DNA of 64,000 bases, taken from positions 3,286,001 to 3,350,000 of the forward strand of contig NZ_CP113910.1 in assembly GCF_024701375.2 (NCBI RefSeq). Reading direction: 5' to 3'. The notes beneath the pieces were generated by a model, which was not told the DNA's origin, did not search any database, and worked only from the letters and a program-made list of their open reading frames with translations. This DNA comes from Streptomyces sp. KMM 9044. GTDB lineage: Bacteria; Actinomycetota; Actinomycetes; Streptomycetales; Streptomycetaceae. Below are positions 35,724-43,858 of this stretch, piece by piece. Within the stretch, counting starts at the first letter, position 1, and every line of letters starts with the position of its first letter. A program made the position numbers and the translations under genes.

Positions 35724-37001
35724 TCACACGGCTCCCATTGTTGAACCAGTGGGCAACGCGCCATGCTTCCAGTGAGCGAACATGCCCGGGAATGCTGAGG
35801 CAATCTCAGCCAGCCTTCTCCGGGCCTTTCTTGAAGCACGACGATACCGTTTGTACTTCCTCCGGGCCCATTTCACCAGGAACGGATTGATCTGCTGTTC
35901 CAGAAACCTGATCAACCTGGACTTGTAGAAGCGCCCATAGTAGTTGATCCATCCCGCCACGACGGGGTTGATCATCGCGGCGATCTCCTGAAAGCTCAGC
36001 TCGGTACAGCGCCCCAGTCGCCAGCTCCGGATAGTCCTCGCCATGGACTTCATGGCTGTTTCGCTCACTGCGGGAAGGAAGCCGGTCTTCAGCCTCCCAT
36101 CCCGCAAGCGGGCAGCCCGAGGACGGAAGGTATACCCCAGAAACGTGAACTTCGTGACCGGGAACTCCCGTTCACGACCTTCCTGTTTGCAGTACACCAC
36201 CCTGGTTTTCTCCGGATGGAGACGTAATCCGAACTGCAGCAGCCTGCCCTCGATGATGTCGCGGACGAAAATCGCCTGCTTCTCACTGGCACAGTGCACC
36301 ACAGCATCGTCGCCGTACCGCTCGAATCTGATCGCCGGGTACTCCCGGACCAACCACGCGTCAAAGGCGTAGTGCATGAACAGATTCGACAACAATGGTG
36401 AAATAGCAGACCCTTGGGGAGTCCCCTTTTCCCGCCTGACGAGCGTTCCGTCGGGCTGTTGTACGGGGGCGACTAGCCACCGTTTCACATACAGCAGAAC
36501 CCACGGAAGATTGGTATGCCTTTCCACTGCCGCGTTGATGGGGCCGTGCGGCACGTTGTCGAAGAAGCCCTGGATGTCAAGGTCGATCACCCAAGGATGC
36601 CTCCAGCACCGCTGCTTGCACGTCTCCACCGCATCCAGCGCGGACCGCCTCGGGCGGTAGCCATACGAGTCCTGATGGAAGATCTGCTCCACCTCAGGCT
36701 CCAATGTTATAGCCACTACCGTCTGGGCGATCCTGTCGGCCACGGTCGGAACCCCAAGGCTCCGAATCCCACCGCCGGCTTTGGGAATATCAACCGCTCT
36801 CACGGGTGGAGGGAAGTAGCTTCCCGAGGACAGCCGGTTCCACAGCTTGTACAGGTTGTTCTTCTCATCCTGCTCAAACTCCGCTAAAGACTGCCCATCC
36901 ACCCCAGCCGCTCCCCTGTTGGCCTTGACCTTCAGGTATGCGTTCCAGACCAGCCGCCTCGGAATATCAAACGGCTTGTCCGCTGGCCTTGTCTCGACCA
37001 T
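35724..37001 (-). CDS. ltrA: Group II intron reverse transcriptase (intron copy 2)
   Basis: 425 residues with the same RT and X-domain motifs as copy 1 (catalytic YGDD). The only amino-acid change I see is isoleucine for methionine in VVAITLEPEV. The start at 37001 has the same GGGAGGAA site. The protein could act in trans on the other two intron copies. Confidence 0.95.
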   Translation of the reverse strand: MVETRPADKPFDIPRRLVWNAYLKVKANRGAAGVDGQSLAEFEQDEKNNLYKLWNRLSSGSYFPPPVRAVDIPKAGGGIRSLGVPTVADRIAQTVVAITLEPEVEQIFHQDSYGYRPRRSALDAVETCKQRCWRHPWVIDLDIQGFFDNVPHGPINAAVERHTNLPWVLLYVKRWLVAPVQQPDGTLVRREKGTPQGSAISPLLSNLFMHYAFDAWLVREYPAIRFERYGDDAVVHCASEKQAIFVRDIIEGRLLQFGLRLHPEKTRVVYCKQEGREREFPVTKFTFLGYTFRPRAARLRDGRLKTGFLPAVSETAMKSMARTIRSWRLGRCTELSFQEIAAMINPVVAGWINYYGRFYKSRLIRFLEQQINPFLVKWARRKYKRYRRASRKARRRLAEIASAFPGMFAHWKHGALPTGSTMGAV

Positions 37002-37474
37002 CCGATTCCTCCCATCGCTGGTTGATCGCCGATCGACACCCAACAACACGTCCCCTTCGCTCCACCCCTATTACGGAGGTTTCATCACTACTACGGGACG
37101 TTCCGCCCTCCCGACGCGCGACCGGTACTCCGGCCCTCATGACTCTTCGCCACTTGCGCCTCTCCCTCTCGCGAGCCACGTCAACCCATGGATCGCGGTT
37201 TCGCGTCGAGGAGTTCTCCAGTTCCGTTGTGAAGCCCAGACTGAGCTCGCGCCACCTTCATGCCGGACACCGCCAGACCAGTAAACAGGTTCCCGTCTGG
37301 CTTGTCCCAGGACAGCATTGAGGCCCTGGTTTTGATGTCGTCTAAGCTTTACGACACGTCATCGGCGGTTCACTTGCGTTCGCCTTCTCAGCCCACACCT
37401 GCCATATTTAGTACGGCTTTTCCATGACGCTCACCACCACGGCTCATTCACCGCAGCAGCTCATGGTGGTTTGA

Positions 37475-39231
37475 CCTCGATTCTTCACTTGCGGTGTGAC
37501 GTCGGTCGGTTCGGCGGTTTGCCCGTAATGTCCCCTGCCGTTCGAGGACGGGCCGTCGCGTGACGCTGCGGGGCGTCGGGTTCCACGGGCCCGAGGGTGC
37601 TGCGGGTCCTCTCCTCTCCGCTGTCGTCGGGGCGGGGCCGACCGTCAGGTGTGGGCCGGAAGCTGGGTGGCCCGCTGCCAGGCGGTGGCGAACGCCGGCG
37701 CCCAGGGCCAGGTGCGGTCGAGGTGGAGGGTGCGTCTGCGTGCGTGGGCGGTGAGCCGGGCGGGCAGGTGGTAGAGCCTCCTGCGGATCGTCTCCGGTTC
37801 GGCGGCGGCGAGTTCGGGCTCGTCATGCAGGAGAAGGAGCCTGGTCCATGCGTCGAGGTCCGCGGCGATAGTGGCAGCCAGCACCCAGGCGGCGTTCAGC
37901 TGCCAGGACTTCGAGGGCAGCAGCCCGAGGCCGATCCGCTTGATCGCCTTGACACGATCCTCGACCTCGGCATGATCACGGTAGAGAGCATCGACGAACC
38001 ACACCTGCCCGGAGCCGGACACCCCGGAAAGCCCCTGGTGGGCGGGGATGTTCGTGGCGACGATCTGGTAACGCCAGCCGGTGCGCTGCTCGAACGCGGT
38101 CAGCTTCTTCAGATCGCGGCGCGAGGGCTTGACCCGGCGCACGATCAGCCGCATCCCCTCGGGCCAGCCGCTCAGGTCGCGCACCCCGGTCAGCTCGGCG
38201 ACCTGGTAGGTGACCTTCTGTCCGTCCGGGCCCTTGATCTCGTGGACCTCGCCGTCCTGCCGCAGCGCGTCGTTCCACACGTCCGCGGGCAGCAGTGCGA
38301 TCGCGGCCTCGTCGGCGGTATTGATGGCCCAGCCGGTCACCCAGCGCACTCGGCGGCGGCTGGTGGTCAGCGCCTGCAGATGCTCAAGGAGGCCGTGGCT
38401 GAAGGCCGCGCCGTCGATCCTCACCAGCAGCTTCGACCACAGCGGCAGCGGAGTTGCCGCAGCGCGGCGGCCAGCACCGTCTTGTGGTCGGCGACGTCGT
38501 TGGACGCCGCGTTGCCCGGCCGTAGCAGCATGGTCACGCACTCGCGGGTATTGGCCAGCCAGGCGCCCAGCGGGTGATGTCCGTAGCCGCCCTTGAACGT
38601 GCCGGCCGCGCCGTCCTTCTTGCTGGTGCAGGTCACCAAGGTGGCATCGAGATCCAGGACGTACCAGTTGGTGAGCGTGCGCCCGCATACCGAGATCCAC
38701 GGGAACCCACCGGGCCGCAGGGCGAGCAGCGTCCACACCCCACGCCGTATCACGGCGCGCACGCGCTCCACCCGGGCTCCGACAGGGCCGTCGATGGCTT
38801 CCAGCGTGCGCCACAGGGTGCTGTCCGAGACCGGACGGGGAAGAACGGCCTCCAGTGCTGCTGCAGTTGCTCGGCCTGCAGGACATTCCTCGCGCCGAGG
38901 ACGATCGCGCAGGCCAGCTGGACCAGGGCCATCCCGCGATCCCGCCACCCCGGCCCGACGCCGCGGGGCAGCGCGGCGGCCAGGGCGCGGGTCAGCCCGA
39001 CCCGGTCCGCGATCCGGTGCAGCAGCACCACGCCCGCATGCCCGACCAGGTTCTTGCCGTCGGCCCGCACAACGAGCCGACGATCCCATTCGGTAGCCTG
39101 CACCTGTTGGGTGCCCCCACTCTGCGACGTTCTTGATCTAGGAAGTTCAGATCATCGCAGGTCAGGGGCACCCTTCCGCTATCAGGGCGTCACATCACTG
39201 ACGGACGGCCCTCGTAGCTGAATACACGAGG
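37475..39231 (-). mobile_element. IS1380-family element (1757 bp) inside group II intron copy 2
   Basis: The ends CCTCG (37475) and CGAGG (39231) are inverted, with looser matches further in (ATTC at similar depth). TTGA is duplicated at 37471-37474 and 39232-39235, the 4-bp duplication expected for IS1380. Cutting it out with one TTGA restores the intron sequence seen in copies 1 and 3 exactly. Sequence from 37475 to 37644 is the non-coding end. Confidence 0.85.
37645..39103 (-). pseudogene. IS1380-family transposase with two frameshifts
   Basis: Three frames carry successive parts. From 39103: MQATEWDRRLVVRADGKNLV to NVLQAEQLQQHW. Then from about 38850: VSDSTLWRTLEAIDG and the DDE aspartate region WYVLDLDATLVTCTSKKDGA. 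Then from about 38450: LLVRIDGAAFSHGLLEHL, AELTGVRDLSGWPEGMRLIV and the catalytic-glutamate part HAEVEDRVKAIKRIGLGLLP. Two frameshifts are needed, so the transposase is inactive unless they are sequencing errors. The intact 4-bp duplication says insertion was recent. Confidence 0.8.
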
Positions 39232-39585
39232 TTGACACCTGCACCTGCATGCCGATGCCGAAGGACCTACCTTCATCTCCACAACAGCATGGCAACTGTT
39301 CGTTCCCGTCTTCTACATCAGAACCTCACAATCACCTTCTGGACACACCAACGCCGCCGCCGAATCCTTCAACGCAAGCCTGAAACGGGAGACCTTGCAG
39401 AGAAGGAAACGCTGGTCAGGGGCGCGCGAGGCCCGCCTCGCGGTGTTCCGGTGGGTCACTCGCTACAACACGAAAAGAAGACACTCCGCACTCGGCCAGA
39501 TCAGCCCGATCACCTACGAACAACGATCGATTACGCTGGCCACTGCTGCATAGCAAACGGTGTCCACGATCCGGGGTCAAGCCCC

Positions 39586-39815
39586 TCCATCACCTGCTGG
39601 AAGATGCCCCGCTTCGCCCAGATCCGGAAGCGGTCGTACGCACTCTGCCAGGGCCCAAACTCGGTCGGCAGATCACGCCAGGGAGCCCCGGTGCGGAACC
39701 GCCACATCGCCGCGTTGAAGTACTTTCGCAGATCAGGGATGGGCCCGACCGCGGCATACGGGAGATGGGGTTCAACCAGGGACCACTGCTCATCGGTGAG
39801 ATCGCCTCGCGCCAT
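39586..39815 (-). pseudogene. IS5-family transposase, N-terminal fragment
   Basis: MARGDLTDEQWSLVEPHLPY, AAVGPIPDLRKYFNAAMWRF and RTGAPWRDLPTEFGPWQSAY, then FRIWAKRGIFQQVMEG. This is the conserved N-terminal DUF4096-type region of IS5 transposases, cut at residue 77 by the right end of IS3 copy 2. The following 39816-40027 is IS end and intergenic DNA with nothing else supported. Confidence 0.85.
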
Positions 39816-40417
39816 GACTCATGACCTATCAAGACCGAGCCTCCGCGCGCAGGCGATCCACCTAACTCATGATCTGAATCTCAGACAGGACCTAGCTGAG
39901 ACCATGTCCCCAGTTGCGCTCTCGACCCCAGATTCCCGCAGGGATCAAGAGGCCCGGCAGGGCCACACGTGGTGAACGGCCCTCGTTCCAGGACGGGTTG
40001 TCAGACCGGCGTGAGACGCTCCCACACATGGCATCCACACAGATCCCGGGCCCTTGCCTGCCCCCATACCGCGCCCGGTCAGCCATGGCGCTCCTCGACC
40101 CCCAAGAACACGCCTCCGAACTCGCAGACTGGGTGGAACGGATCCCTGCTTCCTCCGAGCCGGCCGAGCGCAAGGCGTGGGACAACGTCTACACCTGGCT
40201 CCGCCTGGCGAGCGGCCTCCGCGCTGTCACGTTCGACATGGCGTACGAAGACGGCGGCATGTGCGCAGCGGGCGATGACTTCGACTACGTCTGGTCGAAC
40301 ATGATGGGCGAGTGGCAGTTGCACCAGGTACGCCTCGGCTACACTCGGGCGGCGCTGGAAGCGCTCGTACGAGTCCTCCGTCCGGATCTTCCCACTCCCG
40401 GCCCGGCCATTGAAGCT

Positions 40418-40653
40418 GGGTGTGGCTCCTTTGGAGGGACGGCCCTAGCTGCGTGAACTGCGGCTTGAGGCACGCCCGAGTGATCGACTCGACCACGACA
40501 GCGGGTCACGCGGTGACCGGCACCCTCCGCGCTGTCGATCTTGATGCGACGCGCGGGCGTGACCTGCTGGTTCCGAAAGGATCTCCACGACCGGCAGTCG
40601 AGCCCAACCGGCAAATGCCCAGCTCAGCCTGTCCCTCCAAAGGAGCCACACCC
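40418..40653 (+). mobile_element. MITE copy A, 236 bp
   Basis: Perfect 23-bp terminal inverted repeats beginning GGGTGTGGCTCC. It is flanked by the 9-bp duplication ATTGAAGCT (40409-40417 and 40654-40662). The interior has no credible gene; a short hairpin GGTCAC-GCG-GTGACC lies near the middle. By eye it is identical to copies B and C. It interrupts the gene at 40028. Confidence 0.93.
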
Positions 40654-40917
40654 ATTGAAGCTGCAGAGCAGCGCCTCGCGCAGGGGGGCCAGGAGCCCCC
40701 GCTGCATGCCCCCGAGGTGACCCGGCACTTCCTGGACCACGCCATGGGAAGCTCCGAGCCCGCTTCGCTCGCCGCCGCGGTCACCCAGGCCATCGGCGTA
40801 CACGAGCTGGCAGCTCACGGGTTCACTCATATTCCCCAGCCAGCACACGACGACGATATGCAGGCGTTCCTCGCTGGCCACGACGAGATCTGTACGGCCA
40901 AGGAGGCGACTTCCATC

Positions 40918-41153
40918 GGGTGTGGCTCCTTTGGAGGGACAGGCTGAGCTGGGCATTTGCCGGTTGGGCTCGACTGCCGGTCGTGGAGATCCTTTCGGAA
41001 CCAGCAGGTCACGCCCGCGCGTCGCATCAAGATCGACAGCGCGGAGGGTGCCGGTCACCGCGTGACCCGCTGTCGTGGTCGAGTCGATCACTCGGGCGTG
41101 CCTCAAGCCGCAGTTCACGCAGCTAGGGCCGTCCCTCCAAAGGAGCCACACCC
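40918..41153 (-). mobile_element. MITE copy B, 236 bp (inverted relative to A and C)
   Basis: The same 236-bp sequence in reverse orientation, flanked by ACTTCCATC at 40909-40917 and 41154-41162. It is the second hit in the same unknown gene, only 264 bp from copy A, so A and B form an inverted pair. Confidence 0.93.
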
Positions 41154-41329
41154 ACTTCCATCCTTCTCCTGGGCACTCAGGCTCTCCTCGCCTGGGCGGT
41201 GGAGGAGCAGCACATCGTTGCCCCCAACGAGGACAAGTTCTTGTACGAAGGGATGTGGGTCCCTGACGCTGCGGGAGGCAGCCAGTGAACCCTTCTCGGT
41301 AACGTCTCGTGACGGTTTGTGATCTTCGT

Positions 41330-42154
41330 TCAGGTGGTGCGGCCGTGTTCCATCTGGAGCAGGACGAGGGCGGCTCGGGCGATCCGGGTGATGCTGCCAG
41401 GGTCGAGGCTGACCCGGCGCAGAGCCTTGAACGTGACTTTGAGCAGGGCATTCGCGCGCTCGGCGACGCCGTGGATGCCACGAATCACCTTGTTGAACGT
41501 CTGCTGTTCGAGGTCGAGTTCGCCGCCCTGCGGCTTCTTGACCGGGTGGCGGAAGCCGTCGCCGGCGTTCTCGTAGCCGAGATCGGTCAGAGTCGGGATG
41601 TCCAGAGTGGCGGCGAGCCGGTTCAGCGCGCCGATCAGGCCGTGGGTGCGCGCGCAGGTGGTGTCGTGCTCGCGGCCGGGGCGGACCGGGGACACCCAGA
41701 GCGGCCAGCCGTCCGGGGCGGAGATGACCTGCACATTCCCGCCATGATGCTTGTGCTTCCCGGACCACCAGAGATCTGCCCCGTTGGGACCGGGGGCGGC
41801 GACGCGGTCGGTGCGGATGACAGTGCCGTCCAGGTTGAGGTGGGTGTACCCGGCGGCCGCCGCCCGCTCCAGTGCGGTGGCCAGGTCCGGGGCGTGGTCG
41901 GCGAGCACGGTCAGCCCCTCGTGGAGATAGCGGTAGGCGGTCGGCACCGAGATCCGGCTGTCCCGGGCGAGTTGGGCCAGCCGGGTTCCGTCGACGAACC
42001 ACCGCAGGACGAGGATCCCCTGCTTGAAGACGCCCAGGGCGCGGGTGTTCTTGCGGGTGCCGAGCCGGTCGCGGTGCTCGCGCAGGAGCCGGGCCAGGGT
42101 CTCGGCGGTCTCCCTGCCGACATCGAGCACGGCGGTGTAGGTGATACTGGTCAA
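41330..42154 (-). CDS. IS5-type (DDE_Tnp_4) transposase
   Basis: 274 residues, intact. An N-terminal helix-turn-helix (LAQLARDSRISVPTAYRYLH) is followed by the DDE core: YTHLNLDGTVIRTDRV (first Asp), GGNVQVISAPDGWPLWVSPV, TLTDLGYENAGDGFRHPV (second Asp) and a C-terminal QQTFNKVIRGIHGVAERANA (Glu region). It is the single gene of an IS5/ISL2-like element, whose exact ends I could not define. It lies just after the MITE-disrupted gene and may be an active single-copy IS. Confidence 0.85.
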   Translation of the reverse strand: MTSITYTAVLDVGRETAETLARLLREHRDRLGTRKNTRALGVFKQGILVLRWFVDGTRLAQLARDSRISVPTAYRYLHEGLTVLADHAPDLATALERAAAAGYTHLNLDGTVIRTDRVAAPGPNGADLWWSGKHKHHGGNVQVISAPDGWPLWVSPVRPGREHDTTCARTHGLIGALNRLAATLDIPTLTDLGYENAGDGFRHPVKKPQGGELDLEQQTFNKVIRGIHGVAERANALLKVTFKALRRVSLDPGSITRIARAALVLLQMEHGRTT

Positions 42155-42432
42155 CGTGTGAAGCCTCTGGCCGTACGGAACTTGATTTTCGCAGACCTGT
42201 TCCTACCAGGGGCTTCACCCATATCTGACAGCGGGGCACTCGACGCGGTCCGGCTCACCCCGCACGCGGTCACGCACCGCAACCGTCACGTTGCCGAGAA
42301 GACCTCAGTGGGTGGATCAGAAGATTGCCTACGGTGACTACCTCGCCGTGCTGCAGCTGGATCACGGGGATCCACCGGATCTGTAGCTGACAGGCGAAGA
42401 GGGGCGCCGCTTCCGAAACGGACGGTCGATGC
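42155..42432. other. IS end and gene debris
   Basis: After the IS5-type transposase start there is probable IS-end sequence, including GAAGCCTCTGG facing CCAGGGGCTTC at 42160-42216. A plus-strand tail then reads WVDQKIAYGDYLAVLQLDHG and ends DPPDL (stop about 42387), possibly the last codons of a lost gene. No complete gene is present. Confidence 0.4.
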
Positions 42433-42469
42433 GTGGAAGGGCGGGGCCTGTCCGGCCCCGCCCTTCCAC
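42433..42469. terminator. Perfect 15-bp hairpin terminator
   Basis: GTGGAAGGGCGGGGC (42433-42447) pairs with 42455-42469 around a 7-nt loop. It lies between the gene debris and the converging PAPS-reductase-like fragment, so it can serve both strands. Confidence 0.8.
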
Positions 42470-42492
42470 AGTGCTGCACTCCCTTACGGAAG

Positions 42493-42813
42493 TCAGGTCA
42501 TGCACCAGCCGGAGTCGCAGCTTCCGTCTCCGGTGTCATCGTTGCCGCGCGCCTTGCCGGGGTCCGTGATGGCCTCGGCGAGAGGACGACCGTACCGGCT
42601 GAGGTAGACGGGATCCCGTCCGAGCGCGGCGCGGCGCTCGTTGATCGTTTCCTCCAGTTGCACCGACTTGATGAACAGCTCTGGTTCGTCCTGCCGCTGC
42701 TGCCGCCATGCTCCGACGGTACGAAAGGGGCAGAAAAAGCAGGAACTCTTGGGCGGGACGGGCAGCCCTGCTTCCTTGATGATGTGCTCGCAGTCTGTTC
42801 TGCGAAGCCGGAG
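42493..42813 (-). pseudogene. PAPS-reductase-like/PP-loop family protein, C-terminal fragment
   Basis: The remaining coding part is LRLRRTDCEHIIKEAGLPVP, KSSCFFCPFRTVGAWRQQRQ, ELFIKSVQLEETINERRAAL and LSRYGRPLAEAITDPGKARG, ending SGWCMT. The CFFCPF pair and following layout resemble the C-terminal cysteine region of phosphoadenosine-phosphosulfate-reductase-like proteins (DndC/SspD relatives and phage versions). The N-terminal PP-loop half is missing, cut by the left end of the type B IS3. It is clearly different from the complete SspD-like protein at 59526. Confidence 0.6.
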
Positions 42814-42868
42814 TGAGGTGCCCCGGAGTTTCCGGACAGGGACCCAATAGGGTTGTTCTGTCAAGGAA

Positions 42869-43173
42869 ATGAGGAAGTTCGAAGTGGCGCCACCCAGCAA
42901 GTACACCCCGGAGTTTCGTGAGGAAGCCGTCCAGATGGCACTCCGGTCCAGCAAGACCATCTCGGAGACGGCCCGCGAGCTCGAATTGAACTCGGAGACA
43001 CTCCGGGGCTGGGTGAAGAAACACCAGAAACGGAACGAGCCAGCTGCCGGTGCACCGTTGACGCTCGATGAGCGGGCGCGCTTGAAGGAACAGGACCGGC
43101 GCATCCGTGAACTGGAGGCGGAAGTCTCCTTCTTGAAAAAGCCGCAGCGTACTTCGCGAAGGATCCCCGGTAG
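42869..43173 (+). pseudogene. IS3 orfA (type B), likely frameshifted near its end
   Basis: MRKFEVAPPSKYTPEFREEA, then SETLRGWVKKHQKRNEPAAG and the zipper ERARLKEQDRRIRELEAEVS. At GAAAAAG (43135-43141) the frame runs into non-native sequence. A -1 step gives the expected ending AAAYFAKDPR and a stop at 43171-43173. This is either a one-base loss or a weak programmed slip site. Uncorrected, the frame runs on to 43249. Confidence 0.75.
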
Positions 43174-43858
43174 CGAGCAAGTACGAGTTCATCGAAACGA
43201 TGCGGCTCGGCACAGCGGAGTGCGCGTATTCCGTCGAGTTCATGTGTGAACGGCTCGGCGTGTCCAAGTCTGGCTATTACGAATGGCGGAACCGTCCCAA
43301 TTCTGCGACGGTCCAGCGGCGCGAGGAACTGAAACTGCTCATCAAGAAGGCATTCGACATGTCCGACAGCACCTACGGCTACCGGCGCATCCACGCCCAG
43401 CTCGCCCGCTGGGGCCACACCGCCGGCCTGGAGCTGATCCGTATGCTGATGCGTGAACTGGGCCTGGTGCCCTGCCAGCCGAAGCCGAAGCGGTGGTCGC
43501 TCACCAAGGCCGCCGCGGGCGCCGTGCCGGATCTCGTCGGCCGCAACTTCACCGCCGACGCCCCCGGCGAGAAACTCGTCGGCGACATCACTTACATCAA
43601 GACCGGAGAAGGGTGGCTGTATCTCGCGACCGTCATCGACTGCTGCACGAAGGAAGTCATCGGCTACGCGATGGACGACCACTATCAAACTCCCCTCATA
43701 TCCCAGGCAATTCGCAACGCGGCACGGAACAGGAAACTCGCCGACGGCGCGATATTTCACTCCGATCGCGGGTCGAACTACATGTCAGCAGAGTTCGCGG
43801 CGACGCTGAAGCGGTTCAGGCTCCGCAGATCTTCCGGGCGTACCGGGGTCTGCTTCGA

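Larger units (their letters stand above)
35661..39348 (-). mobile_element. Group II intron copy 2 (1927 bp of intron, split by IS1380)
   Basis: The intron parts are 35661-37474 and 39236-39348; subtracting the IS1380 and its 4-bp duplication gives 1927 bp, as in copies 1 and 3. Same ends and same antisense position in orfB. The IS1380 sits in the 5' (domain I) part of the ribozyme, so this copy is unlikely to splice, although its reverse transcriptase is intact. Confidence 0.9.
34975..39553 (+). pseudogene. IS3 orfB (type A, copy 2), split by group II intron copy 2
   Basis: Coding parts are 34975-35660 and 39349-39553. Unlike copy 1 it has no frameshift: MSRFQFVDDHRGAFGVKRLC reads straight through. 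Exons join at S-A-D-N-A-A, giving a full integrase core with the two aspartates (DITYLP, SDNGAQ) and the glutamate in AAAESFN. Removal of the antisense intron would restore a complete transposase, which makes copy 2 the better reference for the family. Confidence 0.9.
34579..39585 (+). mobile_element. IS3-family element, type A, copy 2 (holds group II intron copy 2 and an IS1380)
   Basis: The left end (GGGGCTTCACCCCGGATCG at 34579) and right end (rc GGGGCTTGACCCCGGATCG ending 39585) form an imperfect inverted repeat of about 26 bp, defining the element. Without its two inserts it is about 1.32 kb. The nesting order is IS3, then intron, then IS1380. It has beheaded the phosphotransferase on the left and an IS5 transposase on the right. 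No target duplication is seen, so one flank was probably rearranged. Confidence 0.85.
40028..41288 (+). pseudogene. Unknown 256-residue protein gene disrupted by two MITEs
   Basis: Three exon-like pieces, 40028-40417, 40663-40917 and 41163-41288, rejoin in one frame once each MITE and one 9-bp duplicate are removed (1261 minus 490 nt = 771 nt). The protein would read MASTQIPGPCLPPYRARSAM, AWDNVYTWLRLASGLRAVTF, AEQRLAQGGQEPPLHAPEVT, HELAAHGFTHIPQPAHDDDM and the last part LLLGTQALLAWAVEEQHIVA, ending GMWVPDAAGGSQ. No known domain is evident; it is acidic and soluble. The exact rejoining shows it was intact until recently. Confidence 0.8.

Noticed and set aside
40418..40653. Short reading frame in the MITE with CVNCGLRHAR, resembling a zinc-ribbon of TnpB
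   Set aside because: The two cysteines lack the second pair and TnpB catalytic parts, the frame runs through the inverted repeats, and all three copies share it simply because they are identical. I treat the unit as non-coding.
43135..43173. Programmed -1 frameshift in the type B orfA giving OrfAB
   Set aside because: The slip site G AAA AAG is weak, and shifting there only restores the normal orfA ending and its stop, so a base loss is more likely than programming.
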